From NCBI GenBank assembly GCA_016209705.1, contig JACQVR010000059.1:1-59600 (forward strand): a DNA stretch of 59,600 bases, written 5' to 3'. The position numbers were made by a program, and so were the translations under genes. This DNA comes from Planctomycetota bacterium (GTDB taxonomy: Bacteria; Planctomycetota; MHYJ01; JACPRB01). The notes under the pieces were generated by a model, which saw nothing but the letters and a program-made list of their open reading frames with translations, ran no database searches and was not told where the DNA came from. This document shows, in pieces, positions 1 to 8,728 of this stretch. Numbering within the stretch: the first letter of the stretch is position 1; each line of letters starts with the position of its first letter.

Positions 1-4
1 ATCC

Positions 5-66
5 GTTACAATTAATTCTCAAAACTTATCGTAACGTTACAAATAATTTTCAAAATAATTTGTAAC
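5..66. repeat. 31-bp AT-rich palindrome, two tandem copies
   Basis: Two abutting 31-bp units lie at 5-35 and 36-66. Each opens with GTTAC and closes with GTAAC, with nearly self-complementary arms around a core like ATTCTCAAAA or ATTTTCAAAA. The same unit recurs at 7366, 7403, 11514 and 22601. The pair sits just past the stop of the minus-strand isocitrate lyase gene. It could act as a weak terminator or be a small mobile repeat; only the sequence pattern is certain. Confidence 0.85.
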
Positions 67-93
67 AGAATAAGTCGTACTAAACGTCCGAAA

Positions 94-1374
94 CTAAGAA
101 GCGGTGCGGGCGAACTGAGCCTCCTCCGTCGACCCGGACATGGCGGTCGTGCAGGCTCCGCCGGCCGAGACGGCCTGAAGCACGGCATCGAAATAGGTGG
201 TTCCCACGAATTCCTGGTGGCGCACCGCCTCGTATCCGCATCGCTCTTCCAGAAATTCCGCCTGCTGCAAGTCCGAATATCCCGCCATGCCGCGCGCCGC
301 ATACTCCCTGGCCAAGCGAAACGCGGCATGATTGAGCGCGTGGAACCCGGAGAGCGTCACGAACTGGAACCGATATCCCAGCGCGCCCAGCTCCTTCTGG
401 AACGCCTCGATCGCCGCTTCATCCAAGCTCCGCTTCCAATTGAACGAGGGGGAACAATTGTACGCGAGCAGCTTTCCCGGATGGACGGAATGAACCGCCT
501 CCGCAAAGCGCCGCGCCTCTTCCACGTCGGGTTTCGAGGTTTCGAACCAGAGCATATCCGCGTACGGCGCATACGCCAGCGCCCGCCGGATCGCCATCCG
601 CAACCCTCCCCGGATCCGATGGAAGCCTTCGGGCGTCCGCCCTCCCGCGAGCGCCTCGCGGTCGCGCGGATCGATGTCCTGGGTCATCAACTCGGCGCTC
701 AGGGCATCCGTGCGGGCGATCAGGATCGCGCTGACTCCCGAGACGTCCGCCGCCAATCGGGCCGCGACGAGCTTCTGGATGAACTCACTCGTCGAGACCA
801 AAACTTTGCCGCCCAAGTGGCCGCATTTCTTGACCGAGCTGAGCTGATCCTCGAAATGCACGGCCGCCGCCCCCGCCTCGATCATCGCCTTCATCAACTC
901 GAAAACGTGCAACGGACCTCCGAAGCCCGCCTCGCCGTCGGCCACGATCGGCACCAGCCAATCGATCGACTCGTCGCCCCTCATGTGATGGATCTGATCC
1001 GCGCGTAAGAGAGCCCGATTGAGGCGGCGCACCACGTCGGGCACGCTGTCCGACGGGTAAAGGCTGAGGTCGGGATACATGTGACCCGAACCGTTGGCAT
1101 CCGCCGCGACCTGCCAGCCGCTCAAGTAGATGGCCTTCAGCCCGGCCCGGACCTCCTGGATCGCCTGATTGCCGGTCAGCGCGCTCAGAACGGCGACATA
1201 CGGATCCTCGTGAAGCCGCTTCCATAGCTTCTCCGCCCCCTGGCGCGCCAGCGTATGCTCAAAGCGCACGGTGCCGCGAAGGCGCTCGACCTCGTCGGCG
1301 GTGTAGGGCCGCGTCACTCCCTTCCAGCGCCGAGCGGACTTCCATTCTTTTTCCATGACCTTTCCATTGCGCAT
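94..1374 (-). CDS. aceA: Isocitrate lyase
   Basis: Cleaves isocitrate to glyoxylate and succinate, the first step of the glyoxylate shunt, in the cytoplasm. The 426-residue product matches the usual bacterial length (about 430). The catalytic signature KKCGHLGGK is at about residues 182-190 with active-site Cys184, preceded by the metal-site region around [11 protein letters not shown] (143-153). The ATG at 1374 is chosen because GGAGGAG lies seven bases upstream; a longer open frame runs further upstream but has no such site. No malate synthase is adjacent, so the shunt partner must be elsewhere. A 31-bp palindrome pair follows the stop. The call is secure. Confidence 0.95.
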   Translation of the reverse strand: MRNGKVMEKEWKSARRWKGVTRPYTADEVERLRGTVRFEHTLARQGAEKLWKRLHEDPYVAVLSALTGNQAIQEVRAGLKAIYLSGWQVAADANGSGHMYPDLSLYPSDSVPDVVRRLNRALLRADQIHHMRGDESIDWLVPIVADGEAGFGGPLHVFELMKAMIEAGAAAVHFEDQLSSVKKCGHLGGKVLVSTSEFIQKLVAARLAADVSGVSAILIARTDALSAELMTQDIDPRDREALAGGRTPEGFHRIRGGLRMAIRRALAYAPYADMLWFETSKPDVEEARRFAEAVHSVHPGKLLAYNCSPSFNWKRSLDEAAIEAFQKELGALGYRFQFVTLSGFHALNHAAFRLAREYAARGMAGYSDLQQAEFLEERCGYEAVRHQEFVGTTYFDAVLQAVSAGGACTTAMSGSTEEAQFARTAS

Positions 1375-1555
1375 GGGAACTCCTCCTTCCGCGCCCGAAC
1401 CCCTCCCGCACCCCGTTCGAAGCCTCCACCCTCTAGATGCTTCGGACGCCGGGCGCGTTGCGGAACAAATGGGTGTCGGCGAGAATTCACGGACGTGGGT
1501 GGACGCGCCCCGAGAGTCTCGGGAGGGAGAAAGGGGGCCCGGCGGGCGCTCCGGA

Positions 1556-1990
1556 CTACTCCAGCTTGTTGATCTTCTCCACCCGTCGAGCGTGACGGCC
1601 GCCTTCAAAGGCGGTTTCCAGAAAGATCCGGAGCAATCGCTCCATGTCCGAAAGCGGCGTGACGCGCGCTCCCATGCACAGGATATTGGCGTCGTTATGG
1701 CCGCGGCTCACTTCCGCCGTGAACGCATCGGTCACGACGGCCGCCCGAACGCCCTTGAATTTGTTCGCGACGATGGACATCCCGATTCCCGTCCCGCAGA
1801 CGAGCACGCCGCGTTCGGCCCGCTGGTCCACCACGGCCCGCGCCACGCGCTCCGCGAAATCGGGATAGTCGCATGATTCGGAGCTGAACGTTCCCACATC
1901 CTCCACGTCGTGTCCCCAGGAGCTCAACACCTCCGCTAGGCGACGTTTGTCCTCGAACCCCGCATGGTCCGCGCCGATCGCCACTCTCAT
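1556..1990 (-). CDS. rpiB: Ribose-5-phosphate isomerase B
   Basis: Interconverts ribose 5-phosphate and ribulose 5-phosphate in the pentose phosphate pathway. The 144-residue product has the RpiB/LacAB motifs: GADHAG at residues 6-11, CGTGIGM with catalytic Cys65, and [15 protein letters not shown] near 100. The start overlaps the upstream stop as ATGA, so translation is probably coupled to the Sua5-phosphatase fusion. The order Sua5, low-molecular-weight phosphatase, rpiB mirrors the ywlC-ywlE-ywlF neighbourhood of Bacillus. The aceA start lies about 180 bases beyond its stop, and aceA has its own good Shine-Dalgarno sequence. Confidence 0.95.
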   Translation of the reverse strand: MRVAIGADHAGFEDKRRLAEVLSSWGHDVEDVGTFSSESCDYPDFAERVARAVVDQRAERGVLVCGTGIGMSIVANKFKGVRAAVVTDAFTAEVSRGHNDANILCMGARVTPLSDMERLLRIFLETAFEGGRHARRVEKINKLE

Positions 1991-3054
1991 GGAACCTCCT
2001 CCGCGCGTTGTTCCACATAAGGAACGAGCCGCCGGGCGCATTCCCGATAGCGGGCCAGATCCTGCCCGATCGGGTCCTCGATGTCCGCACCCGAAGGATC
2101 GAGAAGGCGGACGTGCTCCGCGCACTCCGGCAACCATTCCAGGACCGTCTCCCGGTGTTGCCGGGTCATGACGTAAACCCGATCCGCGTCCTGAACCAGC
2201 CGGATCGACAGCGGCCGAGAACGGTGGTCCGACGCATCCAGACCCAGCTCCCGAAGCGCGTGCAGCGTATGCTCCGTGGCGCGCCCCCCTTCCAGCGCGA
2301 GCGTTCCCGCCGAACCGATCCGATACCCGAGCGCTTCCAGTCCGGCGTCGTCCGTCCGCAGCCGCCGGGCCAGCGCCCGGCGGAACAGGCATTCCGCCAT
2401 CGGGCTGCGACACGTGTTGCCGGTGCACACGAAAAGAATGGAATAGTATCCGACCTCGTCCAGCACGGCGCGCGGGATGGCGCCTTCGCGAACGATCTCA
2501 GGCCGGGGGCCGGCGACCCGCACCACCGTGGACGCGTTCCCGTGGCGCGACGGGCCCGCGTCGATGACCACGTCGATGCGACCCCCGAACCGCTCCAGGA
2601 CTTCCTGCGCCGTTCGAGCGGGCGGCTCGCCGCTGCGATTCGCGCTGGGAACGCCCACGCGAACTTTCGACATCCGCAGGACCGCCGCGGCCACGCGCAG
2701 CGCCGGATAGCGGATGCCCACGTCACCGCCTTCCGCGGCCGGAAAAATGATCGTCAGCGGACCCGGCCAAAACTTGGACATCAACCGCCGCCCCACGCCG
2801 CAGGGAGCGACGCGCGCATAGCGCTCCGCGTCTTCCGCGGAGCCTACATGAATCGTGACCCGTTTGTCGGACGGGCTCGCCCGCAATTCCAGCAGGCGGT
2901 TCAGCGCTCCCGGATAATCCACGTTGACCGCCAAGCCGTACACCGTCTCCGTCGGCAGCCCCACGATCCCGCCGTTTTTCAGACATTCGACGGCGGGAAT
3001 GAGCAACTCCGGATCGAACTGCTCCGGATCCGTCCGGATCACCCGCGTTTCCAT
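1987..3054 (-). CDS. Sua5/YrdC threonylcarbamoyl-AMP synthase fused to low-molecular-weight protein phosphatase
   Basis: A 355-residue two-domain protein. Residues about 15-195 are a Sua5/YciO/YrdC domain, with GLPTETVYGLA at 32-42, KFWPGPLT at 94-101 and SANRSGEPP at 137-145. This domain makes threonylcarbamoyl-AMP for the t6A modification of tRNA. Residues about 203-355 are a low-molecular-weight phosphatase with P-loop CTGNTCRSP (Cys210, Arg216) and a late DIEDPIGQD that should hold the general-acid Asp. The start at 3054 is the first Met before the conserved domain; the open frame further upstream is antisense to the next gene. The two halves are separate genes, ywlC and ywlE, in Bacillus. 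Confidence 0.9.
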   Translation of the reverse strand: METRVIRTDPEQFDPELLIPAVECLKNGGIVGLPTETVYGLAVNVDYPGALNRLLELRASPSDKRVTIHVGSAEDAERYARVAPCGVGRRLMSKFWPGPLTIIFPAAEGGDVGIRYPALRVAAAVLRMSKVRVGVPSANRSGEPPARTAQEVLERFGGRIDVVIDAGPSRHGNASTVVRVAGPRPEIVREGAIPRAVLDEVGYYSILFVCTGNTCRSPMAECLFRRALARRLRTDDAGLEALGYRIGSAGTLALEGGRATEHTLHALRELGLDASDHRSRPLSIRLVQDADRVYVMTRQHRETVLEWLPECAEHVRLLDPSGADIEDPIGQDLARYRECARRLVPYVEQRAEEVP

Positions 3055-3153
3055 CGAACAAATTAGATCAACCCCGGAAGCCGCGCGCAATCGCCGCGTT
3101 GGCCTCTGGCCCGCCGGGGCCCCGTTTTCTATAATTCTTTTACGACTCCAGGT

Positions 3154-3972
3154 ATGTTGACCCCCCTTCTGCTGCACGTATCCATCCTGGGACTGGCCGC
3201 GGCCAGCGCGCTGGGACTGTTCGCGACCCGCCGGGAATCGCCCTCCATGCTGGGGTCGGCTCGAATTCTGGCCATCGTGGCGACGCTGCTCGTGCTGGCG
3301 CTTCAGCTCCGCCGCGGCATGGAATTCGGAGGTCTGCCGCTCGTCTCGCGATTCGACACCCTGCTGATGGTGGCCGTGCTGATCGTCGGCGCGGCGCTGA
3401 GCATTGATCTGACGCGCGGACTGTCCGTCCTGATGATCGGCGCCTTGCCGGTGGCGCTGGCCCCCCTCCTTTTCGCCGCCGCCATCGGAATGCCGGACGA
3501 ACACCCTGAACGGAACTTGATGCATCCTGCGGTGGGAGTGCACGTGTTTCTGACGTTAGGCGCATATGCCGTGTTCGGCGTAGCGTTCGTCGCTTCGATC
3601 CTGTACCTGATCGAGCATCGCCAACTCAAGGCGCGCACCGGGCCGTCGCTCTTGGGGATGATGCCGTCGCTGGAGACCTCCTATCGATTGACCCTCCGGG
3701 CGCTGGCCGCAGGGTTGGTGCTTCTGACCGCGGGCATCGTGCTCGGCTACCTGTACGGGCGGCAAGTGCTCAGCGGAGCGAGCTGGCGCTTGGACGCCAA
3801 GGTTTGGCTGACGACGGTCTCCTGGATCTTCTACGTGATCGTTTTCGGAATGAGTTTCGTCCCCGCGTTCAAAGGCCGGCGCACGGCCCTGGCCTCGGTG
3901 GCCTGTTTCGTGATCGTGATGGCGACGTCCTGGGTCGCTTCCTTTTGGAGCCACTTCCACCGGTACCCGTGA
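3154..3972 (+). CDS. HemX/CcsA-like cytochrome c assembly membrane protein
   Basis: A 272-residue integral membrane protein with about eight hydrophobic segments. Its layout is that of the cytochrome c assembly (CcsA/CcmC/HemX) family: a conserved His in NLMHPAVGVHVFLTLGAYA and the segment LDAKVWLTTVSWIFY near residue 215. Members placed before hemA are usually called HemX and affect GluTR levels or haem handling; which role applies here is inference. Its stop overlaps the hemA start as TGATG, so the two are translationally coupled. A TATAAT lies at 3130-3135, 18 bases before the ATG, without a clear -35. It diverges from the Sua5 fusion gene. Confidence 0.85.
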   Translation: MLTPLLLHVSILGLAAASALGLFATRRESPSMLGSARILAIVATLLVLALQLRRGMEFGGLPLVSRFDTLLMVAVLIVGAALSIDLTRGLSVLMIGALPVALAPLLFAAAIGMPDEHPERNLMHPAVGVHVFLTLGAYAVFGVAFVASILYLIEHRQLKARTGPSLLGMMPSLETSYRLTLRALAAGLVLLTAGIVLGYLYGRQVLSGASWRLDAKVWLTTVSWIFYVIVFGMSFVPAFKGRRTALASVACFVIVMATSWVASFWSHFHRYP

Positions 3973-5237
3973 TGGAGCTCTCGGTCGTCGGAGTGAATCA
4001 TCGCGGCGCTCCCGTCGAGGTGCGCGAACAGCTCTCTTTCGAAGAGGCGCGCCTGCCGGAAGCGCTGGCGGAGTTGCGGCGCGCGACCGGCGCCGCGGAA
4101 GCGGTCATCCTATCCACCTGCAACCGGGTGGAGCTGTATACCGTCCGAGCGGAAGGCGCGGCGGGCGCCATGGAATCGTCTCATTGGCTGGCGCTACAGC
4201 GCGGCGTGCCGGACTCCGCCATCGCTTCCGTCCTCTATCGGCACGCGGGCTTGGACGTGATCCGGCATCTCTTTCGCGTCGCCGGCGGCCTGGACGCCAT
4301 GGTGTTGGGTGAAACCCAGATCATCGCGCAGGTCAAGGAAGCCTACCGCGTCGCCAAAGACTCCGGCCACGCCGATCGCGTTTTCAATGTCTTGTTCCAG
4401 CGCGCCTTGAGGGTGGCCAAGCAGATCCATACGACGACCGCGATCGGCGCCGGCGGGGCGAGCGTTCCCGCCGTCGCCGCGCGCCTGGCGGGCAAGGTGT
4501 TTCAAAACCTGGCCCAGAAACGGGTGATGATCGTGGGAGCGGGCGAAACGGGCGAGTTCACGCTGGCCGCCTTCCATGAACGCGGGACGCTCGATCCGCT
4601 GGTCGTGAACCGCACGGTGGAGCATGCCGAGCGCCTCATCGCGCGTTTCGGCGGCCGTGCCGTGGGATTGGACCGTCTCGCCGGTACGCTGCCGGAAGCC
4701 GACGTCGTCATCACCTGTCTCGGCTCCTCCGAGTTCTGCGTGACCCCGGACATGGTCGAAACGGCGGTGCGGGCGCGCCGAGGGGAGCCCATCGTATTCA
4801 TCGATATCGCGGTTCCGCGCAACGTCCATCCTGGAGTCAATCGAATCGAGAATATCTACCTCTTCGATATCGACGACTTGCAGGGGATCGTGGCCCAAAA
4901 CATCTCGGAGCGCGAGCATGAGCTGGCGCGATGCGAACCGCTCATCGACTCGGAGGCGCGCCGAGCGCTGCAAGAGCTGGGCGAGGCGGACGTCCATGAG
5001 GTGGTCGGCCGCCTCCGGGACGCCCAGCACGCCATGGCCGACGAAGAGCTTCGCAAAACATGGCCCAAATTGGGTGCGTTGTCTCCGGATCAGCGCCAGG
5101 AAATCGAATACCTTCTTAAGCGCGTGACCAACAAGATATTGCACGGACCTACCACCGCGATCAAGGAAGCGGCCCGCGACGGTTCCACTCCCGTCAATTT
5201 CCTGGAGATCGTAACCAAGCTGTTTAGAATAAAGTAA
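3972..5237 (+). CDS. hemA: Glutamyl-tRNA reductase
   Basis: Reduces glutamyl-tRNA(Glu) to glutamate-1-semialdehyde with NADPH, the committed step of C5 tetrapyrrole synthesis. The 421-residue product shows the catalytic LSTCNRVELY (Cys50), the NADPH-domain signatures GAGETGEF and NRT, and GGLDAMVLGETQI near residue 100, followed by a helical dimerisation tail. The ATG at 3972 shares a base with the upstream stop. An AT-rich gap of 89 bases then holds a separate promoter for hemC, so hemA and hemC may be regulated independently although they sit together. Confidence 0.96.
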   Translation: MELSVVGVNHRGAPVEVREQLSFEEARLPEALAELRRATGAAEAVILSTCNRVELYTVRAEGAAGAMESSHWLALQRGVPDSAIASVLYRHAGLDVIRHLFRVAGGLDAMVLGETQIIAQVKEAYRVAKDSGHADRVFNVLFQRALRVAKQIHTTTAIGAGGASVPAVAARLAGKVFQNLAQKRVMIVGAGETGEFTLAAFHERGTLDPLVVNRTVEHAERLIARFGGRAVGLDRLAGTLPEADVVITCLGSSEFCVTPDMVETAVRARRGEPIVFIDIAVPRNVHPGVNRIENIYLFDIDDLQGIVAQNISEREHELARCEPLIDSEARRALQELGEADVHEVVGRLRDAQHAMADEELRKTWPKLGALSPDQRQEIEYLLKRVTNKILHGPTTAIKEAARDGSTPVNFLEIVTKLFRIK

Positions 5238-5274
5238 CCATTTTGTCTTCAATAGGTTATGATTCATCGCCACG

Positions 5275-5303
5275 TTGACAACAGGTTTTCTACACACTAA
5301 AAT
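5275..5303 (+). promoter_or_regulatory. Sigma-70-type promoter of hemC
   Basis: TTGACA at 5275-5280, a 17-base spacer, and TAAAAT at 5298-5303: close to the sigma-70 consensus and the best promoter match found in the window. Transcription should begin near 5309-5311, inside the dyad described next and less than 20 bases before the hemC GTG. The region is much richer in A+T than the surrounding genes. Confidence 0.75.
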
Positions 5304-5304
5304 A

Positions 5305-5332
5305 AGTCATTTAGTTAACAAACTAAGTGACT
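5305..5332. promoter_or_regulatory. 28-bp dyad over the hemC transcription and translation start (operator or RNA hairpin)
   Basis: Two 12-base arms, AGTCATTTAGTT and AACTAAGTGACT, flank a 4-base spacer AACA. They pair completely apart from one T/G position, which would be a wobble pair in RNA. The dyad starts two bases after the -10 box and covers the predicted +1 and the GTG start (5327-5329). As DNA it looks like a repressor site; as RNA it would bury the start codon. No matching regulator gene is visible. Confidence 0.7.
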
Positions 5333-6331
5333 CGAACGACGATCAAGCTGGCCACCCGGGGAAGCCCCCTCGCCCTCACGCAAACGAATCAAGTCATTGC
5401 GAAGCTTCAGGGACACCATCCCTCTTTGAAATTCGTTCCGGTCGTGATCCGCACGACAGGCGACCGGATTACCGGAGCGGTCCAACTGCGGAACGCGGGG
5501 ACGGGGGTTTTTGTCAAGGAACTGGAGCGAGCGCTCTTGAAGGGCCAAGTGGACGGCGCCGTTCACTCGCTCAAGGACATGCCCAGCGCGTTGCCCGAGG
5601 GGCTCGTGTTGGGGGCGGTATTGCAGCGCGAGGAGGCGGCGGATGCGTTTGTCGGCCGCGGCTTCGTGCCGATCGAGCGCCTCGCCCCGGGGTCGGTGAT
5701 CGGGACATCCAGTCCCCGCCGGCGCGCCCTGCTGCTGGCGACGTATCGGAATATCCGCGTCGAAGAACTTCGGGGCAACCTCGATACGCGGCTGGCGAAA
5801 CTGCGGGCCCCCAAATCCCGCCTCGCGGGCATCGTGGTGGCGGCGGCTGGAATTCGGCGGCTGCACGGCGCCGGCGGGGTTTCCTACCAAACGCTTCCCA
5901 AAGAGACGATCGTTCCCGCCGTCGGGCAGGGTGCCCTGTGCCTGGAGATCCGCGCCGAGGACAAGACGATGCGTGAAATCGTTGGCCCGCTGCATCATCC
6001 GACGACCGCATCAGCGACGGAAGCGGAACGGGAGCTGTTGCGAAGGCTGGAGGGCGGATGTCAGGTGCCGCTGGGCATCCATGGCGAGATCGGCGAGGAC
6101 GGCCTGCTTCGCCTCATCGCGGCGCTGGGTTTTCCGGATGGAACGCAACTGATCCGGGCCGAGGCGACGGGCGCGGCCGATTCGCCGCGCGAACTGGCCG
6201 AGATGCTCGAAACCCTGCTTCGAGCCCGCGGAGCCGACGAGATTCTGACCGAGTTGCGGCCGGCCTCGGTTCCGACCTCCCGAAACGGCCACCGTAGACT
6301 TCGCCGCGCCAAGGCCAAGGCCCATCGTTGA
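5327..6331 (+). CDS. hemC: Porphobilinogen deaminase (hydroxymethylbilane synthase)
   Basis: Condenses four porphobilinogen units to hydroxymethylbilane. The 334-residue protein carries LATRGSPLALTQTNQV at the N-terminus and RLEGGCQVPLG, where Cys245 holds the dipyrromethane cofactor. GTG at 5327 is the only reasonable start: the preceding in-frame codon is TAA. No Shine-Dalgarno sequence is visible, and the start sits inside a strong dyad. The C-terminus ends in a basic extension (residues about 313-334) beyond the conserved domain, of unknown use. It follows hemA by 89 bases. Confidence 0.95.
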   Translation: MTRTTIKLATRGSPLALTQTNQVIAKLQGHHPSLKFVPVVIRTTGDRITGAVQLRNAGTGVFVKELERALLKGQVDGAVHSLKDMPSALPEGLVLGAVLQREEAADAFVGRGFVPIERLAPGSVIGTSSPRRRALLLATYRNIRVEELRGNLDTRLAKLRAPKSRLAGIVVAAAGIRRLHGAGGVSYQTLPKETIVPAVGQGALCLEIRAEDKTMREIVGPLHHPTTASATEAERELLRRLEGGCQVPLGIHGEIGEDGLLRLIAALGFPDGTQLIRAEATGAADSPRELAEMLETLLRARGADEILTELRPASVPTSRNGHRRLRRAKAKAHR

Positions 6332-6368
6332 AAGGGCGCGGGGAATATCGCCGCCGGGGACGATTCGT

Positions 6369-6374
6369 TATAAT
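6369..6374 (+). promoter_or_regulatory. Possible -10 element giving a leaderless transcript
   Basis: TATAAT lies seven bases before the hydrolase ATG at 6381, which would place +1 on or beside the start codon. No TTGACA-like -35 is seen at the right spacing and no Shine-Dalgarno sequence lies between. The call rests on the hexamer alone. Confidence 0.35.
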
Positions 6375-6380
6375 CACGCC

Positions 6381-7364
6381 ATGAGATTCGTCCTGGGGTT
6401 GCTGCTCGCGGCGCCGCTCGCCGTGCAGGACGGAGTGCGCGCCGGCATGTGCCGGCCGAGGCCGGTGTTGGACGCCCCGACCGCCTTGCGCGCGTTCGCC
6501 GTTCCGCCCGACGCGTTCGAATGGAAGCTTCACCCCGTGCACGAGAAAGAGAAGGTGTCCATCTACGATCTGACGTTCCCTTCGGCCGTGACGACGGACG
6601 TCGAAGAGAACAATACCGTATGGGGCCGGGTGTGGTGGCCGAAGTCCGAAGAGAGATCCGTTCGAAAGCCCGGCGTGATCATCCTTCACTATCTCAAGGG
6701 AACGTTCGACCCGCTCCATTTCGTGGGATACAAGCTGGCGGAAAGTGGAATCGCGAGCATGCTCCTGTACATGCCGCACTACGGGAAGCGGCGACCGAAG
6801 GATCCCCAGCGCCGCACGGAGATGATCACGCCGGACATGGAAGGGACGATCGCGAACTTCCACCAGGCCGTCAAAGACATCCGGCGGGCGGGCGAATGGC
6901 TGGCGTCCCGGCCGGACATCGATCCGACCCGCGTGGGGCTATTCGGAGTTTCGCTGGGGGCGGTGGTGGGGGCGCTTGCGGCGGGCGTGGAGCCCCGATT
7001 CTCGCGGAACGTGTTCGTGCTGGGCGGGGGCGATTTGCCGGGCATCGTGCTGAACGATTCCCGGGAGGTGCGGGAAGTTCGCGAGCGCCTGCTGGAAGAA
7101 GGATGGACGCGGGAGAAATTGGCGCCGCGCCTGCGCGCGATCGATCCCCTGACGTATGCGGACCGGATCGATCCGTACGGCACGTTGATGTTCAACGCGG
7201 AGCGGGATCAGGTGGTCCCGCGGTCGTCGACGGAGAAGTTGGCGGAGGCGATGGGGGGGGCGAAGATCCGCTGGTTGAAGGGCGATCACTACACGATCGC
7301 GTTGAGCCTTCCGCTGATCCTCAAGGAGGCGGTAGCCCACCTGAAAGCGCGCTCCTGGTACTGA
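6381..7364 (+). CDS. Exported alpha/beta hydrolase (esterase or peptidase-like)
   Basis: A 327-residue protein with a short N-terminal signal (hydrophobic residues about 3-15, then VQDG). The alpha/beta-hydrolase core has the nucleophile elbow GVSLGAVVG near residue 195, an acid-loop candidate in NAERDQVVPRSS near 275, and a late His in KGDHYTIALSLP near 300. YMPHYGKRRPKDPQRR near residue 135 resembles the substrate-loop region of secreted xylan-esterase or dienelactone-hydrolase relatives, but the substrate cannot be read from sequence. It stands alone, and a pair of 31-bp palindromes begins two bases after the stop. Confidence 0.75.
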   Translation: MRFVLGLLLAAPLAVQDGVRAGMCRPRPVLDAPTALRAFAVPPDAFEWKLHPVHEKEKVSIYDLTFPSAVTTDVEENNTVWGRVWWPKSEERSVRKPGVIILHYLKGTFDPLHFVGYKLAESGIASMLLYMPHYGKRRPKDPQRRTEMITPDMEGTIANFHQAVKDIRRAGEWLASRPDIDPTRVGLFGVSLGAVVGALAAGVEPRFSRNVFVLGGGDLPGIVLNDSREVREVRERLLEEGWTREKLAPRLRAIDPLTYADRIDPYGTLMFNAERDQVVPRSSTEKLAEAMGGAKIRWLKGDHYTIALSLPLILKEAVAHLKARSWY

Positions 7365-7365
7365 C

Positions 7366-7433
7366 GTTACAAACAATTTTGAGAATTTATTGTAACAGAA
7401 GCGTTACAATCTATTCTCAAAATTATTTGTAAC
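7366..7433. repeat. 31-bp AT-rich palindrome, two copies
   Basis: Units at 7366-7396 and 7403-7433, six bases apart. The first is in the opposite orientation to the second, as shown by TTTTGAGAAT against ATTCTCAAAA in the core. They start two bases after the hydrolase stop codon and lie about 65 bases before tRNA-Ala. Same family as 5-66, 11514-11544 and 22601-22631. Confidence 0.85.
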
Positions 7434-7497
7434 ACTCGGGGTGTTTTGACATCCCGCCGGGGGACTCCTAGAATTCACGCCTCGCGGATCACATCGT

Positions 7498-7570
7498 GGG
7501 CCTGTAGCTCAGTTGGGAGAGCGCGGCACTCGCATTGCCGAGGTCGAGGGTTCGAATCCCTTCAGGTCCA
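7498..7570 (+). tRNA. tRNA-Ala (anticodon CGC)
   Basis: A 73-base cloverleaf without an encoded CCA end. The acceptor stem GGGCCTG/CAGGTCC contains the G3-U70 wobble that identifies alanine tRNAs, with A73 as discriminator. The D arm is GCTC/GAGC, the anticodon stem CGGCA/TGCCG with loop CTCGCAT (anticodon CGC, reading GCG), and the T loop is TTCGAAT. All stems close. Confidence 0.96.
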
Positions 7571-7891
7571 CTTCGACTCGCGATGCTGCGCATCGCTCGC
7601 TCAGTGCAAGCATCCTTCCGCGAGGAGAACCGCAGGCCCATTCGCCTACGCTCGCCGAAGGCGAGCAGCCAAGCGAATGCCACGCCGAAGCCAACCTCGA
7701 CAGCCGGCGAAGGCGGGCGACGCGCTACGGCATCTCGCGAAGGAGGATGCCCGATCCTGGCGAGCCGAATGGACGGCGGAGTGGGGCACATCGGATTGTT
7801 TCGTCACGGGTAGCCGAAGGGCCATTTCGACCCGGGCCGCCCCGTATCTCGCAAAGGAAAGGATCGCGCCCGCGCCACAGCGGAGTTTGAA
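7571..7891. other. Non-coding region after tRNA-Ala with a probable hairpin terminator
   Basis: This 321-base gap has no convincing gene; the open frames in it lack start sites and domain similarity. The clearest element is a hairpin at 7641-7678: inner arms GCTCGCC/GGCGAGC (7650-7656, 7660-7666) with loop GAA, inside an outer TTCGC/GCGAA pair. It has no T tract, so it is only a candidate terminator for the tRNA. Nothing resembling a prophage attachment site was seen. Confidence 0.5.
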
Positions 7892-8677
7892 ATGGACTAC
7901 GCCATCCTGTGCGCCGTCGCGCTGACCGCGTCCGCTTTGACGCTCTTCTCCGGATTCGGGCTCGGCACGCTTCTTCTGCCGGCGTTCGCATTTTTCTTTC
8001 CGATCCCGACGGCGGTGGCGCTGACCGCCGTCATCCATTTGGCGAACAATATATTCAAGCTCGGGCTCGTGGGGATTCAAGCGGACCCAAAGCTGGTTCT
8101 TCGTTTCGGATTGCCGGCCGTTCCCTTCGCGTTTCTTGGAGCTCTTCTCCTGGGATACATGGTAGACCTCCCTCCCCTCGGCCAGTATCGCCTCGGTGAT
8201 CACGTCTATCGGGTTCGACCGGTCGGATTGGTTGTCGGAACCCTCATGATGGTTTTGGCGATGATGGAAACGCTTCCCCGATTCCAAAGGACTTCCATTC
8301 CGCCCCGCTGGCTTCCCGTGGGCGGGGCGTTGAGCGGGTTCATCGGAGGAATCTCCGGTCTGCAAGGGGCGCTGCGGTCCGCCTTTCTGCTGCGCTTCAA
8401 GGAAGCCCTGACGAAGGAATCGTTCATCGCCACGAACGTGGTCATCGCCGTCCTGGTGGACGTGGCGCGGCTCGTCACGTACGGGAACACCCTATCCTGG
8501 GCGGAAGCCTCGCAAAACATATCCATCGTGGCGGCCGCGACGCTGTCCGCCCTGATGGGAGCCTACGTTGGCGCGAGGCTGATGAAGAAGGTCACGATGC
8601 GGACGGTTCAGAGCGTGGTCGCGGCGATGCTTTTTCTCTTGGCGGCGGGCGTCGCTTCGGGCTTGTTGGGATCGTAG
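7892..8677 (+). CDS. TauE/SafE family membrane permease
   Basis: A 261-residue polytopic protein of the TauE/SafE (old DUF81) family, whose members move sulfite, sulfoacetate or other small organosulfur anions. It has about eight hydrophobic segments in two halves, each with the family's glycine-rich turn: LFSGFGLGTLLLPAF near residue 20 and GALSGFIGGISGLQGALRS near 145. The substrate cannot be told. It is a single gene between tRNA-Ala and a convergent ferredoxin gene, 51 bases from the latter's stop. Confidence 0.85.
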   Translation: MDYAILCAVALTASALTLFSGFGLGTLLLPAFAFFFPIPTAVALTAVIHLANNIFKLGLVGIQADPKLVLRFGLPAVPFAFLGALLLGYMVDLPPLGQYRLGDHVYRVRPVGLVVGTLMMVLAMMETLPRFQRTSIPPRWLPVGGALSGFIGGISGLQGALRSAFLLRFKEALTKESFIATNVVIAVLVDVARLVTYGNTLSWAEASQNISIVAAATLSALMGAYVGARLMKKVTMRTVQSVVAAMLFLLAAGVASGLLGS

Positions 8678-8728
8678 CGCGGGCGCACAAATCCGCGGCG
8701 GGCGCGGGATATTCCGCAGGTCGCGACT

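Noticed and set aside
7446..7925. A 159-codon plus-strand frame over tRNA-Ala
   Set aside because: It reads through a clear tRNA gene and the following hairpin; no start site or domain.
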